From contig JAQTZX010000057.1 in assembly GCA_028687525.1 (NCBI GenBank), positions 1 to 5,954 on the forward strand: a stretch of DNA of 5,954 bases, written 5' to 3'. Below the pieces are notes generated by a model, which saw nothing but the letters and a program-made list of their open reading frames with translations, was not told the DNA's origin and did no database searches. The translations under genes were made by a program, and so were the position numbers. This stretch comes from Candidatus Omnitrophota bacterium (GTDB lineage: Bacteria; Omnitrophota; Gorgyraeia; Gygaellales; Profunditerraquicolaceae). This document shows, piece by piece, positions 1 through 5,806 of this stretch (position 1 is the first letter of the stretch; every line of letters begins with the position of its first letter).

Positions 1-1019
1 ACATGAATGCCGTAATCATCGGCTATGCCCACGATCACCGCGCCCATCCCGGCCACAAACACGGAAAGACGGCCAAAAATGAGCCCGCATAAATTTATAG
101 CCACCAGAACGGCGCAAACAGGTATCATGAAAAAAATTATTGCCCGGGGATCACGGTACATAAAGACGAAAATGATCAAAAACACCGCCGACGCCGCTAT
201 TGAGGTGCGCGCGATATCGCTTTTGATCACCTTTTCGTTGGAAACGGTATGACGATGTCCGGCGATTACATCCACCGCTATGCCTTCCGGAAGATCCCGG
301 GTTACCTGTTCAAAATAAGCAAGCAGGCGCTGTGAACCGAAACCATCGGTCATGCGAACGGGAGTTTCAACGATGATCAAAGCGTGTTTTCCATCCCTGC
401 TGGTGAGATGATTTCTCCGCACCAGCATTTCGTATCCAAGCGCGCCGGAAAGCTGTCCGAGGTCCCGCCAAAACGGGGCGGCGATACCCAGGGGATCAAA
501 GCGGGCAAACGAAATAACCGGAGAAGCTCCCGGGATCATCGCCTGTCTCCACAAACCTGCCAGGGAACGGCGGACTCCTTCGGGAGTCAGGCGCTCCCGC
601 GCCATACCGGCATCAGCATCGGAAAAAATGCCGGGCAGATATCCGAAAAAATCAGGTACCTGCTTGAGCAATTCCGGCTGATCGATGGACGACGTCACTT
701 TTCTGATGAAAAAAGGATCGGTCAAACCGGCGCTGACCGAATCAACAGCCGCGTGGAGCGCTTCCTCTCCCGCCCTCTCATCCGCCAGACGCACATCAAG
801 CATCACTTTATCGGAAAAATGCGCCTCCCGGAAAAAACCCATGATCCTGACCAGCGTTTGGTCATCCGGGAGCATGCGCGCAATATCATTATCATAACGG
901 ATAAGAAAAACCCCGGCCGCGGAAAGTACGACCAGCGCCGCCGTGATACAGCCGATGCTGTACCGGTACCGTCCGGCCGCGTCGAAAAGACGGGAATAAT
1001 ACCTAAGCAGGATGTCCAT
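1..1019 (-). CDS. MMPL/RND-family exporter, N-terminal part (cut by left window edge)
   Basis: Translating the minus strand from an ATG at 1019 gives an open frame of 339 codons that runs off the left edge. Residues about 22-41 form a first membrane helix. A periplasmic loop of roughly 230 residues follows, starting with RYDNDIARMLPDD. Helices then lie at about 273-288, 291-309 and 318-333, ending in GIADDYGIH with the acidic pair D334-D335. This layout (one helix, large periplasmic domain, helix bundle with G-x-x-x-D-Y) is that of the first half of MMPL/RND 'predicted exporter' proteins, which normally have about 750-850 residues. In aryl-polyene and xanthomonadin clusters such proteins sit next to LolA-like genes and are thought to move the lipid product out of the inner membrane. 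The same role is inferred here. No convincing Shine-Dalgarno precedes the ATG, and a TTG two codons upstream is an alternative start. The family call is firm; the substrate is inference. Confidence 0.9.
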   Translation of the reverse strand, partial: MDILLRYYSRLFDAAGRYRYSIGCITAALVVLSAAGVFLIRYDNDIARMLPDDQTLVRIMGFFREAHFSDKVMLDVRLADERAGEEALHAAVDSVSAGLTDPFFIRKVTSSIDQPELLKQVPDFFGYLPGIFSDADAGMARERLTPEGVRRSLAGLWRQAMIPGASPVISFARFDPLGIAAPFWRDLGQLSGALGYEMLVRRNHLTSRDGKHALIIVETPVRMTDGFGSQRLLAYFEQVTRDLPEGIAVDVIAGHRHTVSNEKVIKSDIARTSIAASAVFLIIFVFMYRDPRAIIFFMIPVCAVLVAINLCGLIFGRLSVFVAGMGAVIVGIADDYGIH

Positions 1020-1085
1020 AATCAAAAACGAGGAATATAGTTTCCCCCGTCGGAAGACAAAGTTCTCTAACGGGCTTTGTGTTTT

Positions 1086-1745
1086 CTACGAACCGCTAAG
1101 CCTCCAGGCGGACGGAGGTATTGCGGCGTTAACTGCGGTATTGGTAAAAGCCAGGACCGTACTGTCGCCACCCCGTTCGAATATCTCAATGCGCTCGATA
1201 TATCTTTTATCGTAACGAAAGATAACAACCACGCGTTCGATAACCGCGGAAGAAACGGAGCCTGTTTTGGGAGAAAAAGAAAGCATGACCGGCTCTTCCG
1301 AAAGGAGTGAGATGTCGTATTCGCCGCTCAATGATTCGTACGAACCGGAAAACCACTGTTGTATCTGCTCTACGGCGGCCGCGAGCGAAGGGTTACGGTC
1401 AAAAACAAAAGACTGGACGGACCCGCTTTCTTCATCCCACTGCCGCATGAGCCGGTCATCCATTATCATCACGTAACGCAAAGGTTTGCGCACATGCCAG
1501 GAAAACCTGTCCGGTTTCTGCAAATACATCGTCCCTTCCATGATAATACGCTGGCCGAAAATCCGGAGCTTTTTCTCCTGGACAAAATCGGACCGGACGG
1601 TCGCCACTTCCCGCATCTGACGGGTAAGCCCGTCGATCACCGCCTGGACATCCGGATCCCCCGCGGCGGAATGCGCGCAGAAAACCGGTCCGCCGCCGGA
1701 ACCGCTATAGAGTAAAAACAAAAAAAACAATATGCGCGCAAACAT
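1086..1745 (-). CDS. LolA-like periplasmic outer-membrane lipid/lipoprotein carrier
   Basis: 219 residues from the ATG at 1745. An N-terminal signal peptide (MFARILFFLFLLYSGSG) is followed by a likely cleavage region around residues 22-28 (VFCAHSA). The Cys is preceded by Phe, so this is not a good lipobox. The mature part has the LolA pattern: an amphipathic helix (DVQAVIDGLTRQM), SDFVQEK at 52-58, then an edge-strand series with G71, KPDRFSW (77-83), KPLRYVMIMDD (87-97) and a late FTNTAVNAAIPP segment. LolA proteins fold as an open half-barrel that carries acylated cargo across the periplasm. Copies within aryl-polyene-type clusters are thought to serve the cluster product rather than general lipoproteins. 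The exporter gene starts 66 bases downstream, which supports a joint export role. The frame extends upstream to a TTG at 1811, but the ATG at 1745 has the better ribosome binding site and puts the signal peptide at the N-terminus. Family call is good; cargo is inferred. Confidence 0.87.
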   Translation of the reverse strand: MFARILFFLFLLYSGSGGGPVFCAHSAAGDPDVQAVIDGLTRQMREVATVRSDFVQEKKLRIFGQRIIMEGTMYLQKPDRFSWHVRKPLRYVMIMDDRLMRQWDEESGSVQSFVFDRNPSLAAAVEQIQQWFSGSYESLSGEYDISLLSEEPVMLSFSPKTGSVSSAVIERVVVIFRYDKRYIERIEIFERGGDSTVLAFTNTAVNAAIPPSAWRLSGS

Positions 1746-1752
1746 ACTACTA

Positions 1753-1760
1753 CACCCCCT
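1753..1760 (-). promoter_or_regulatory. Ribosome binding site deciding the lolA-like start
   Basis: The minus strand reads AGGGGGTG, then seven bases, then the ATG at 1745. This differs from the consensus AGGAGGTG at one base. It favours the 1745 start over the TTG at 1811, which has only an AGGAG twelve bases away inside the loop of a hairpin. Confidence 0.7.
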
Positions 1761-1808
1761 GTAAAATAAGCTCTTGGTACTTGAAAATCGAAAATAGAAA
1801 TTTGACCG

Positions 1809-1845
1809 CAATCGAAAATCTTACTCCTGCTAATATTTTCGATTG
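1809..1845. repeat. Perfect 11-bp inverted repeat (hairpin), part of a four-copy 9-base motif array
   Basis: CAATCGAAAAT (1809-1819) and ATTTTCGATTG (1835-1845) are exact reverse complements separated by 15 bases. The 9-base core ATCGAAAAT occurs twice in this orientation (1787-1795 and 1811-1819) and twice inverted (1835-1843 and 1849-1857). The outer pair could therefore extend a cruciform or RNA hairpin around the inner pair. On the transcribed minus strand the loop carries AGGAG. No uridine run follows, so it is not an ordinary intrinsic terminator. It lies in the longest intergenic gap of the window, between the radical SAM-hotdog and lolA-like genes. Function unknown: candidates are an attenuator, an mRNA stabiliser, a protein-binding operator, or a genome-wide intergenic repeat. 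Confidence 0.75.
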
Positions 1846-1863
1846 TCGATTTTCGATCGCTCT

Positions 1864-1900
1864 GTGCGCTGTCATAACAAAAATTAATTTGACTGCGCAC
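1864..1900. repeat. Imperfect 11-bp inverted repeat starting at the radical SAM stop codon
   Basis: GTGCGCTGTCA (1864-1874) pairs with TGACTGCGCAC (1890-1900) at ten of eleven positions; the single mismatch is at 1870/1894. The loop is 15 bases and AT-rich. On the transcript the first arm begins with the last base of the TAG stop (1902-1900), so a ribosome terminating there would cover part of the stem. There is no T-run after the stem on either strand, so a classical Rho-independent terminator is unlikely. A processing, stabilising or attenuating hairpin between the biosynthetic and export halves of the operon is possible. The structure is read directly from the sequence; its role is inference. 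Confidence 0.65.
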
Positions 1901-3396
1901 TACTCCCGGGTTTCCTCTTCCGCCATATTATGCCATATCTTGATCTCCCCCTGCGCCAACACACGGCCGTTACCGCGCACGCTGCCTTTAATGATCCCGA
2001 AATCGCCGTACTTCGCCTCTTTGAACACCGAAACTTTCAAAACATCTCCCACGCGGGCAGGGGAAAAAACCTGGAACCGCCGCGCCCCTAAAAGAAACCC
2101 TTCGGGTTTTTTATTGCCGGCCCCGTATTGTTTAAACCCGCCCATAGCCGCGGTGGCCTGCGCGATCATTTCCAGGAACGCGGCTTCGTCGAGCATGCCT
2201 TTATCATCCACGAACGGCATACCGTTTTTCACCTCCACCGTAATTTCGGCGCTGCGCTCTCCTATCTTTTCCAGGGTTTGCACAATCCTCATCGGCTCTT
2301 TCTGGGGGACGATTTCATCGACCGGCCTGGGCAAATAACCGATTTTGTCCCGGCACGAACTGTTTTCCCAGCACAAAGGATCCGAAGCCAGGTAATCTCC
2401 GGTCAACTGATACGCCGCTCCCCGGCAGCCGTAACAATCCAGGGATTTATCACAGGAACGGCACGGCCCTTTTATGGTACGCCGGTAATCCCGCAGATCC
2501 TGCAAAACCTCGCTCTCCGCCAGGATATCCTTGAGTTTACGTTCGCGTATATTGCCGATGGGAATATTCACTCCCACGCAAGGCATGACCAATCCCTGCG
2601 AGGTAACCAAACAGGAAAAACAATGACGCAGGCACCGTCCGCCGACCAGCGGAGGTTGAGGTTCCCAGTGATTGCCGTACCTTTTTCTGTCAAGTTCGGC
2701 AATATCGAAAAAAAGTTTCTTGATTTTTCCCATGTCCGGGACAAGCCAATCGTTCTGCCGGGCGTTGCCCTGCGGAGTAATAATTTCAAAATACGGCAGG
2801 ATATTCCGGTCCCTGAGCCATTCCCACATGGGCAGAAGTTCGTCTATATTATCCCGGCAGATGACCGTGCTTACCGCCAGAAACGACTTATCATCCGGGT
2901 AACCGGCTTCCCGGAGAAAATCCAGGGCCCGGCGCATAAAAAGCGAAGACCCCCTGGCTCCGGTAAGCTTATCCTGGAGTTCTTCGTTGAAAGTATTCAT
3001 CTTGAGCACCACATTAACACCCATCTCAAAAAGTTCTTTAGCATTCTCCCCGGTAATATAATACCCGTTGGTAAAAAGCTCGACACCCAATCCGTTATCC
3101 CGGATAAAAGCGATGTGCTCCATGAAACCGGGATGCATCATCGGCTCTCCTCCCAGGATAATGATCTTGCGCGCGCCCAGATCACGCGCCTGCAGTATAC
3201 AATCGCGGATCTCTTCACTGCTCAATTCATTTTCAAGATGCTCTTTTGAAGGGACATAACAATATGGACAACGCAGATTACAGCGCAAACTGAATTCTAT
3301 TTCCAGGGAAAGCAGGCGCTTGGCGCGCATGGTCTCCTCGATCTCATGCTTTGCGAACTCGAACCGGGTGATACCGTTAGTATGACACATATTCAT
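1900..3396 (-). CDS. Radical SAM/SPASM enzyme fused to a C-terminal hotdog (dehydratase-like) domain
   Basis: 498 residues from the ATG at 3396. The radical SAM core (about 30-250) has the SAM-cluster motif CNLRCPYCY, with C39, C43 and C46, and the GGEP motif at 82-85. A SPASM-type auxiliary-cluster region follows: C255, C259, C262, QGLVMPC ending at C273, IGNI (280-283), then C312-x2-C315-x5-C321-x2-C324 and C342/C348. After a short linker, residues about 358-498 form a hotdog domain that opens EIVPQKEPMRIVQTLEKIGE and contains FLEMIAQATAAMGG. E409 sits where FabZ-type dehydratases carry their catalytic Glu. The equivalent of the FabZ catalytic His is F395, so it resembles the divergent ApeP-like branch rather than canonical FabZ. 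SPASM enzymes usually bind extra Fe-S clusters and modify peptides or small molecules; no precursor peptide is seen. Substrate on an ACP-bound acyl or aryl chain is inferred from the neighbours. The stop of the ligase gene lies four bases upstream. Domain calls are firm; reaction unknown. Confidence 0.93.
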   Translation of the reverse strand: MNMCHTNGITRFEFAKHEIEETMRAKRLLSLEIEFSLRCNLRCPYCYVPSKEHLENELSSEEIRDCILQARDLGARKIIILGGEPMMHPGFMEHIAFIRDNGLGVELFTNGYYITGENAKELFEMGVNVVLKMNTFNEELQDKLTGARGSSLFMRRALDFLREAGYPDDKSFLAVSTVICRDNIDELLPMWEWLRDRNILPYFEIITPQGNARQNDWLVPDMGKIKKLFFDIAELDRKRYGNHWEPQPPLVGGRCLRHCFSCLVTSQGLVMPCVGVNIPIGNIRERKLKDILAESEVLQDLRDYRRTIKGPCRSCDKSLDCYGCRGAAYQLTGDYLASDPLCWENSSCRDKIGYLPRPVDEIVPQKEPMRIVQTLEKIGERSAEITVEVKNGMPFVDDKGMLDEAAFLEMIAQATAAMGGFKQYGAGNKKPEGFLLGARRFQVFSPARVGDVLKVSVFKEAKYGDFGIIKGSVRGNGRVLAQGEIKIWHNMAEEETRE

Positions 3397-3400
3397 GCTG

Positions 3401-4693
3401 CTACCTCCGATAATCGAAAAAACGCACCGGCTTGCGTGATTTCCCGTTATACACCCGGCCGCGAAGGATTTCCTCTTCTTCCACAATGACCTCCGGACGC
3501 ACACGCAGCCGCGCCTGAAGCTGTTCCTTGATATATGCCGCGCTGCAGGACCTATCGGTTACTGCGGCGTGAACAGTCACGGCATCCGAAAGCGGACTCT
3601 CCTGCCTGACCGAAATACAATACTCCGCCACCCGGCCGATCTCTTCCAGCACGGAAAAGACCGCCTGCGGATAAACGGTCGTTCCCCTGATCTTCATCAT
3701 TTGCTGCTTCCGCCCCATGATCGGGCCCAGGCGTAAAGACCTCCTGCCGCAGCGGCAGCGCTCCGGGATAAGAAAACTTATATCTCCGGTTTTAAACCTG
3801 ATCAAAGGCATTCCCTCGATCATCAACGGCGTTACCACCAGTTCCCCGACAAATCCCGTTTCCCGGGGATTCCCCGCTTCGTCAATGATCTCCACTGCCG
3901 CCAATTCAGGATGCAGATGCCCCCCCTGCTGAGACGTACATTCGCAAAAAGAGGAAATTATCTCGCTGGAAGAATATGTCGAATATGCCTTCGCTCCCCA
4001 GACCCGCTCAAGATCTCTGCCCAAAGCGAGAAACCGCATATCCGCGCCGCGCAAAGGCTCTCCGATACACACCAGCATGCGAACCCCGGTATTTTTCACG
4101 CCTTGGCCGCGCAGATACAACCCGAGTTTCCTCAAAAACGTTGGCACTCCCACAATAACCGTAGGATGCAAACGGCGGATAGTTTCACCGTGGCTTTCCA
4201 GAGAATTCAATCCGCTCCTGATAGCGGCCGCTCCAACCGCCCTGACCCCGGAAAAATACGCGAAACCGGCCACGAAACAACGATCTAAAGTGCAAGTCAG
4301 CAGGACTCTATCTTCAGCGGTCATCCCGCATGAATGAAACGACTGTTCTTCATTATAAGCCAGTCGGCGCAGATCGGACTCCGTATAAGCGATGCGCGTC
4401 GGCTGCCCGGTAGTCCCGCTGGAAAGCACGATATCCACGATCTTACGCGGAGGAACAGCCAAAAAAGCGTCATTATATTTCTCAAGCCGGGATTTATCGG
4501 TAAACGGAAGTTCCGGCAGGTTTTCCAGGGTAAAACCGCGCCACCACTGCCCGCGGCCCGAAAAAATTTTTTTATAATACGGAGAATTTCGAGAACAATA
4601 CCTCAGATGTTCCCGTAAAATAGTCTCCTGCGTTTCACGGATCGAATCCGGGGTTTGAAATTCAAGCTTTCTATAAATCGAAAAATCTCTCAT
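3401..4693 (-). CDS. PaaK-like adenylate-forming ligase (aryl/acyl-CoA or aryl-ACP ligase)
   Basis: 430 residues, the usual size for phenylacetate-CoA ligase relatives. The ATP-binding loop is SSGTTGQPT (91-99). The adenylate-binding region is YSTYSSSEI (237-245). RFKTGD lies at 299-304, the hinge is around GRKQQMMKIRG (327-337), and the C-terminal lysine segment is NGKSRKPVRFFD (416-427). C250/C252, H259/H261 and C313-x-C315 match the Cys/His positions many PaaK-family proteins use for a structural metal, probably zinc. These enzymes activate a carboxylic acid, often aromatic, with ATP and pass it to CoA or a carrier protein. Between an ACP/acyltransferase pair and a dehydratase-like protein, it probably supplies the starter unit, as ligases do in aryl-polyene clusters. 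The exact acid cannot be read from the sequence. Its ATG overlaps the acyltransferase stop in ATGA, indicating translational coupling. Confidence 0.9.
   Translation of the reverse strand: MRDFSIYRKLEFQTPDSIRETQETILREHLRYCSRNSPYYKKIFSGRGQWWRGFTLENLPELPFTDKSRLEKYNDAFLAVPPRKIVDIVLSSGTTGQPTRIAYTESDLRRLAYNEEQSFHSCGMTAEDRVLLTCTLDRCFVAGFAYFSGVRAVGAAAIRSGLNSLESHGETIRRLHPTVIVGVPTFLRKLGLYLRGQGVKNTGVRMLVCIGEPLRGADMRFLALGRDLERVWGAKAYSTYSSSEIISSFCECTSQQGGHLHPELAAVEIIDEAGNPRETGFVGELVVTPLMIEGMPLIRFKTGDISFLIPERCRCGRRSLRLGPIMGRKQQMMKIRGTTVYPQAVFSVLEEIGRVAEYCISVRQESPLSDAVTVHAAVTDRSCSAAYIKEQLQARLRVRPEVIVEEEEILRGRVYNGKSRKPVRFFDYRR
3403..3408 (-). promoter_or_regulatory. Strong ribosome binding site for the radical SAM-hotdog gene
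   Basis: The minus strand reads GGAGGT, six bases, then the ATG at 3396. It lies inside the last codons of the ligase gene. The frame is open for 36 more codons to 3504, but an upstream start would overlap the ligase by about 100 bases and has no comparable site, so 3396 is preferred. Confidence 0.85.
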
Positions 4694-5463
4694 AATTGAC
4701 CGTCCATGATCACGGTTTCCCGGACTATGATATCCCGGATCATGTTTTTCAGTTTAAAAGAAGAATATCCCGCGTACTGCGGCGGACATATCGCGGGCAA
4801 TTTATGTATACGGATCACGCCGGGATTCAGGAACACGGAGCCTCTCGGCGGCTTATCCTCATTGCCGGAAATGCATAACGGGATTATGGGCACCTGCATT
4901 TCCAGGGCCGCGCGGAAGACCGCGCCGTGAAACTGCCCCATCTGCCGGTTTCCGGAACGCGTGCCTTCGGGAAAAACAACCAGCGACACCCCTTTCCCGA
5001 TATAATATTTGCACCGCGCCGCGAATTCATCCGGCGGCATCTCTCTCACATTCAAATATCCCGCCCATAGTGCGAACACTCCCAAGAACGGCAGGCGAAA
5101 CGGCCAGTCATTTACCACCTGCACCACTTCATAAGGAAGACATGCCATTAAAAAAGGGTCCGAGGAAGAACGGTGATTGCAGATTATAATATACGGCCCC
5201 TTCTCTTGAGTATCCGCCGCACCTTTATCCCGGTAGACAACCCGTAAAAAAGGCAACGGCAGAAAAAACACCAGAACCCGCCCATACAGGCGCACAGCCT
5301 TACGGAAACGCCGCATAGTAACGCGGCCCGACGAAAACAGCCTGCCGGCAGAAACCATTACCGCAAAAATCGGCGTGTATACAACGGTAAAAACAACAAA
5401 GGACCAAAACAACCAGGCGTTAAGCCAAACCTTGATCAAGATCATCCCCGCCGGCATACTCAA
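4690..5463 (-). CDS. PlsC-type 1-acylglycerol-3-phosphate O-acyltransferase family protein
   Basis: 257 residues. An N-terminal hydrophobic stretch (about 8-39) should anchor it in the inner membrane. The LPLAT motifs are all present: block I NHRSSSD with H97 and D102 (the HX4D catalytic pair), block III FPEGTRS at 164-170, and block IV VPIIPLCISG at 191-200. The family transfers acyl groups from acyl-ACP or acyl-CoA to a glycerophosphate or similar hydroxyl. Cluster-borne versions in aryl-polyene and xanthomonadin systems are thought to attach the finished chain to a lipid or glycan anchor, and its position directly after the ACP fits that. The chosen start is TTG at 5463, which overlaps the ACP stop in TTGA and lies seven bases after AGGA. 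ATG at 5457 or 5445 are alternatives that change the N-terminus by only a few residues. Confidence 0.92.
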   Translation of the reverse strand: MSMPAGMILIKVWLNAWLFWSFVVFTVVYTPIFAVMVSAGRLFSSGRVTMRRFRKAVRLYGRVLVFFLPLPFLRVVYRDKGAADTQEKGPYIIICNHRSSSDPFLMACLPYEVVQVVNDWPFRLPFLGVFALWAGYLNVREMPPDEFAARCKYYIGKGVSLVVFPEGTRSGNRQMGQFHGAVFRAALEMQVPIIPLCISGNEDKPPRGSVFLNPGVIRIHKLPAICPPQYAGYSSFKLKNMIRDIIVRETVIMDGQL

Positions 5464-5729
5464 GCAGCTTTCCTATCGGCCCCCTCTTTACCGAGGGACG
5501 AAATAAACCGGTAAATATCTCCCAGCGTACGGATCTTCTGCACGCGTTCATCACTGCGGATAACCACTCCGAACTTCTTCTGCAAAGCCACGACCAGATC
5601 AACGATATCCAAACTGTCAAGTCCAAGGTCATTGAAAATATGAGCCTCGGGAACCAGCCGTTCCCTGCCGATCTCAAACGACTCTTCAAATACCTCATTG
5701 ATTTTACGCATAACTTCCTGTTCGGTCAT
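5460..5729 (-). CDS. Acyl carrier protein
   Basis: 89 residues, the normal size for a discrete type II ACP. The phosphopantetheine attachment site is DLGLDSLDIVDL, with S39 as the modified serine. The rest fits the four-helix ACP fold: helix I MTEQEVMRKINEVFEESF, the long loop to helix II, and a C-terminal helix around TLGDIYRFISSLGK. It would need activation by a 4'-phosphopantetheinyl transferase, not present in the window. Sitting between the ketosynthase and the acyltransferase/ligase pair, it is the natural carrier for the chain these enzymes build. Its stop overlaps the acyltransferase start by four bases. The start is supported by GGGAGG just upstream. It could in principle serve general fatty acid synthesis, but no fabD/fabG-type context is visible, so a dedicated ACP is more likely. 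Confidence 0.95.
   Translation of the reverse strand: MTEQEVMRKINEVFEESFEIGRERLVPEAHIFNDLGLDSLDIVDLVVALQKKFGVVIRSDERVQKIRTLGDIYRFISSLGKEGADRKAA
5471..5474 (-). promoter_or_regulatory. Ribosome binding site for the acyltransferase (supports a TTG start)
   Basis: AGGA on the minus strand lies seven bases before the TTG at 5463 and thirteen before the ATG at 5457. The spacing favours TTG, coupled to the ACP stop codon, though the site is weak and the ATG cannot be excluded. Confidence 0.45.
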
Positions 5730-5733
5730 CCAT

Positions 5734-5739
5734 CCTCCC
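5734..5739 (-). promoter_or_regulatory. Ribosome binding site for the ACP gene
   Basis: GGGAGG on the minus strand lies four bases before the ATG at 5729. The spacing is on the short side, but the match to the Shine-Dalgarno core is strong. Confidence 0.7.
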
Positions 5740-5770
5740 GTGTTAAAATACTAAAGGGCAAATTAAAAAC

Positions 5771-5782
5771 AAACCGCGGTTT
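5771..5782. repeat. 12-bp perfect palindrome in the ketosynthase-ACP gap
   Basis: AAACCGCGGTTT is its own reverse complement. On the minus strand it is followed by GTTTTTAATTT, so it superficially resembles a terminator. However, with no loop the best hairpin has only four weak base pairs, and strong termination is unlikely. It could be a binding site for a dimeric regulator. The remaining bases of this roughly 77-base gap show no clear promoter. Confidence 0.35.
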
Positions 5783-5806
5783 TATTACTTATCATTGAAA
5801 CAATAT

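Noticed and set aside
384..1040. Plus-strand open frame (218 codons) opposite the exporter gene
   Set aside because: The minus strand encodes a well-formed MMPL protein here; the plus translation is rich in Arg/Lys/Gln without domain features.
1030..1085. Inverted repeats (ACAAAG/CTTTGT and CCCGT/ACGGG) between the lolA-like and exporter genes
   Set aside because: The arms are only five or six bases, mutually exclusive, and about what chance would give in a gap of this length.
1746..1811. Extension of the lolA-like frame upstream to a TTG at 1811
   Set aside because: It would put 22 residues before a good signal peptide, and the ATG at 1745 has a much better ribosome binding site.
1864..1900. 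Rho-independent terminator after the radical SAM gene
   Set aside because: The stem is plausible, but no T-run follows it on the transcribed strand and same-strand genes continue downstream.
2128..3249. Long plus-strand open frame (373 codons) opposite the radical SAM gene
   Set aside because: It is antisense to a gene with clear motifs, its translation shows no recognisable domain, and it looks like a codon-bias shadow.
1900..3396. RiPP system with the radical SAM/SPASM enzyme as peptide modifier
   Set aside because: No short precursor-like gene or RRE domain is visible nearby, and all neighbours are acyl-chain or export genes.
3397..3504. Upstream start for the radical SAM gene at 3504
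   Set aside because: It overlaps the ligase by about 100 bases and ignores the GGAGGT correctly spaced before 3396.
5730..5806. Promoter before the ACP gene (TTGTTT with TATTTT about 16 bases apart)
   Set aside because: Matches to the -35 and -10 consensus are only three and four of six in an AT-rich gap, not enough to call.
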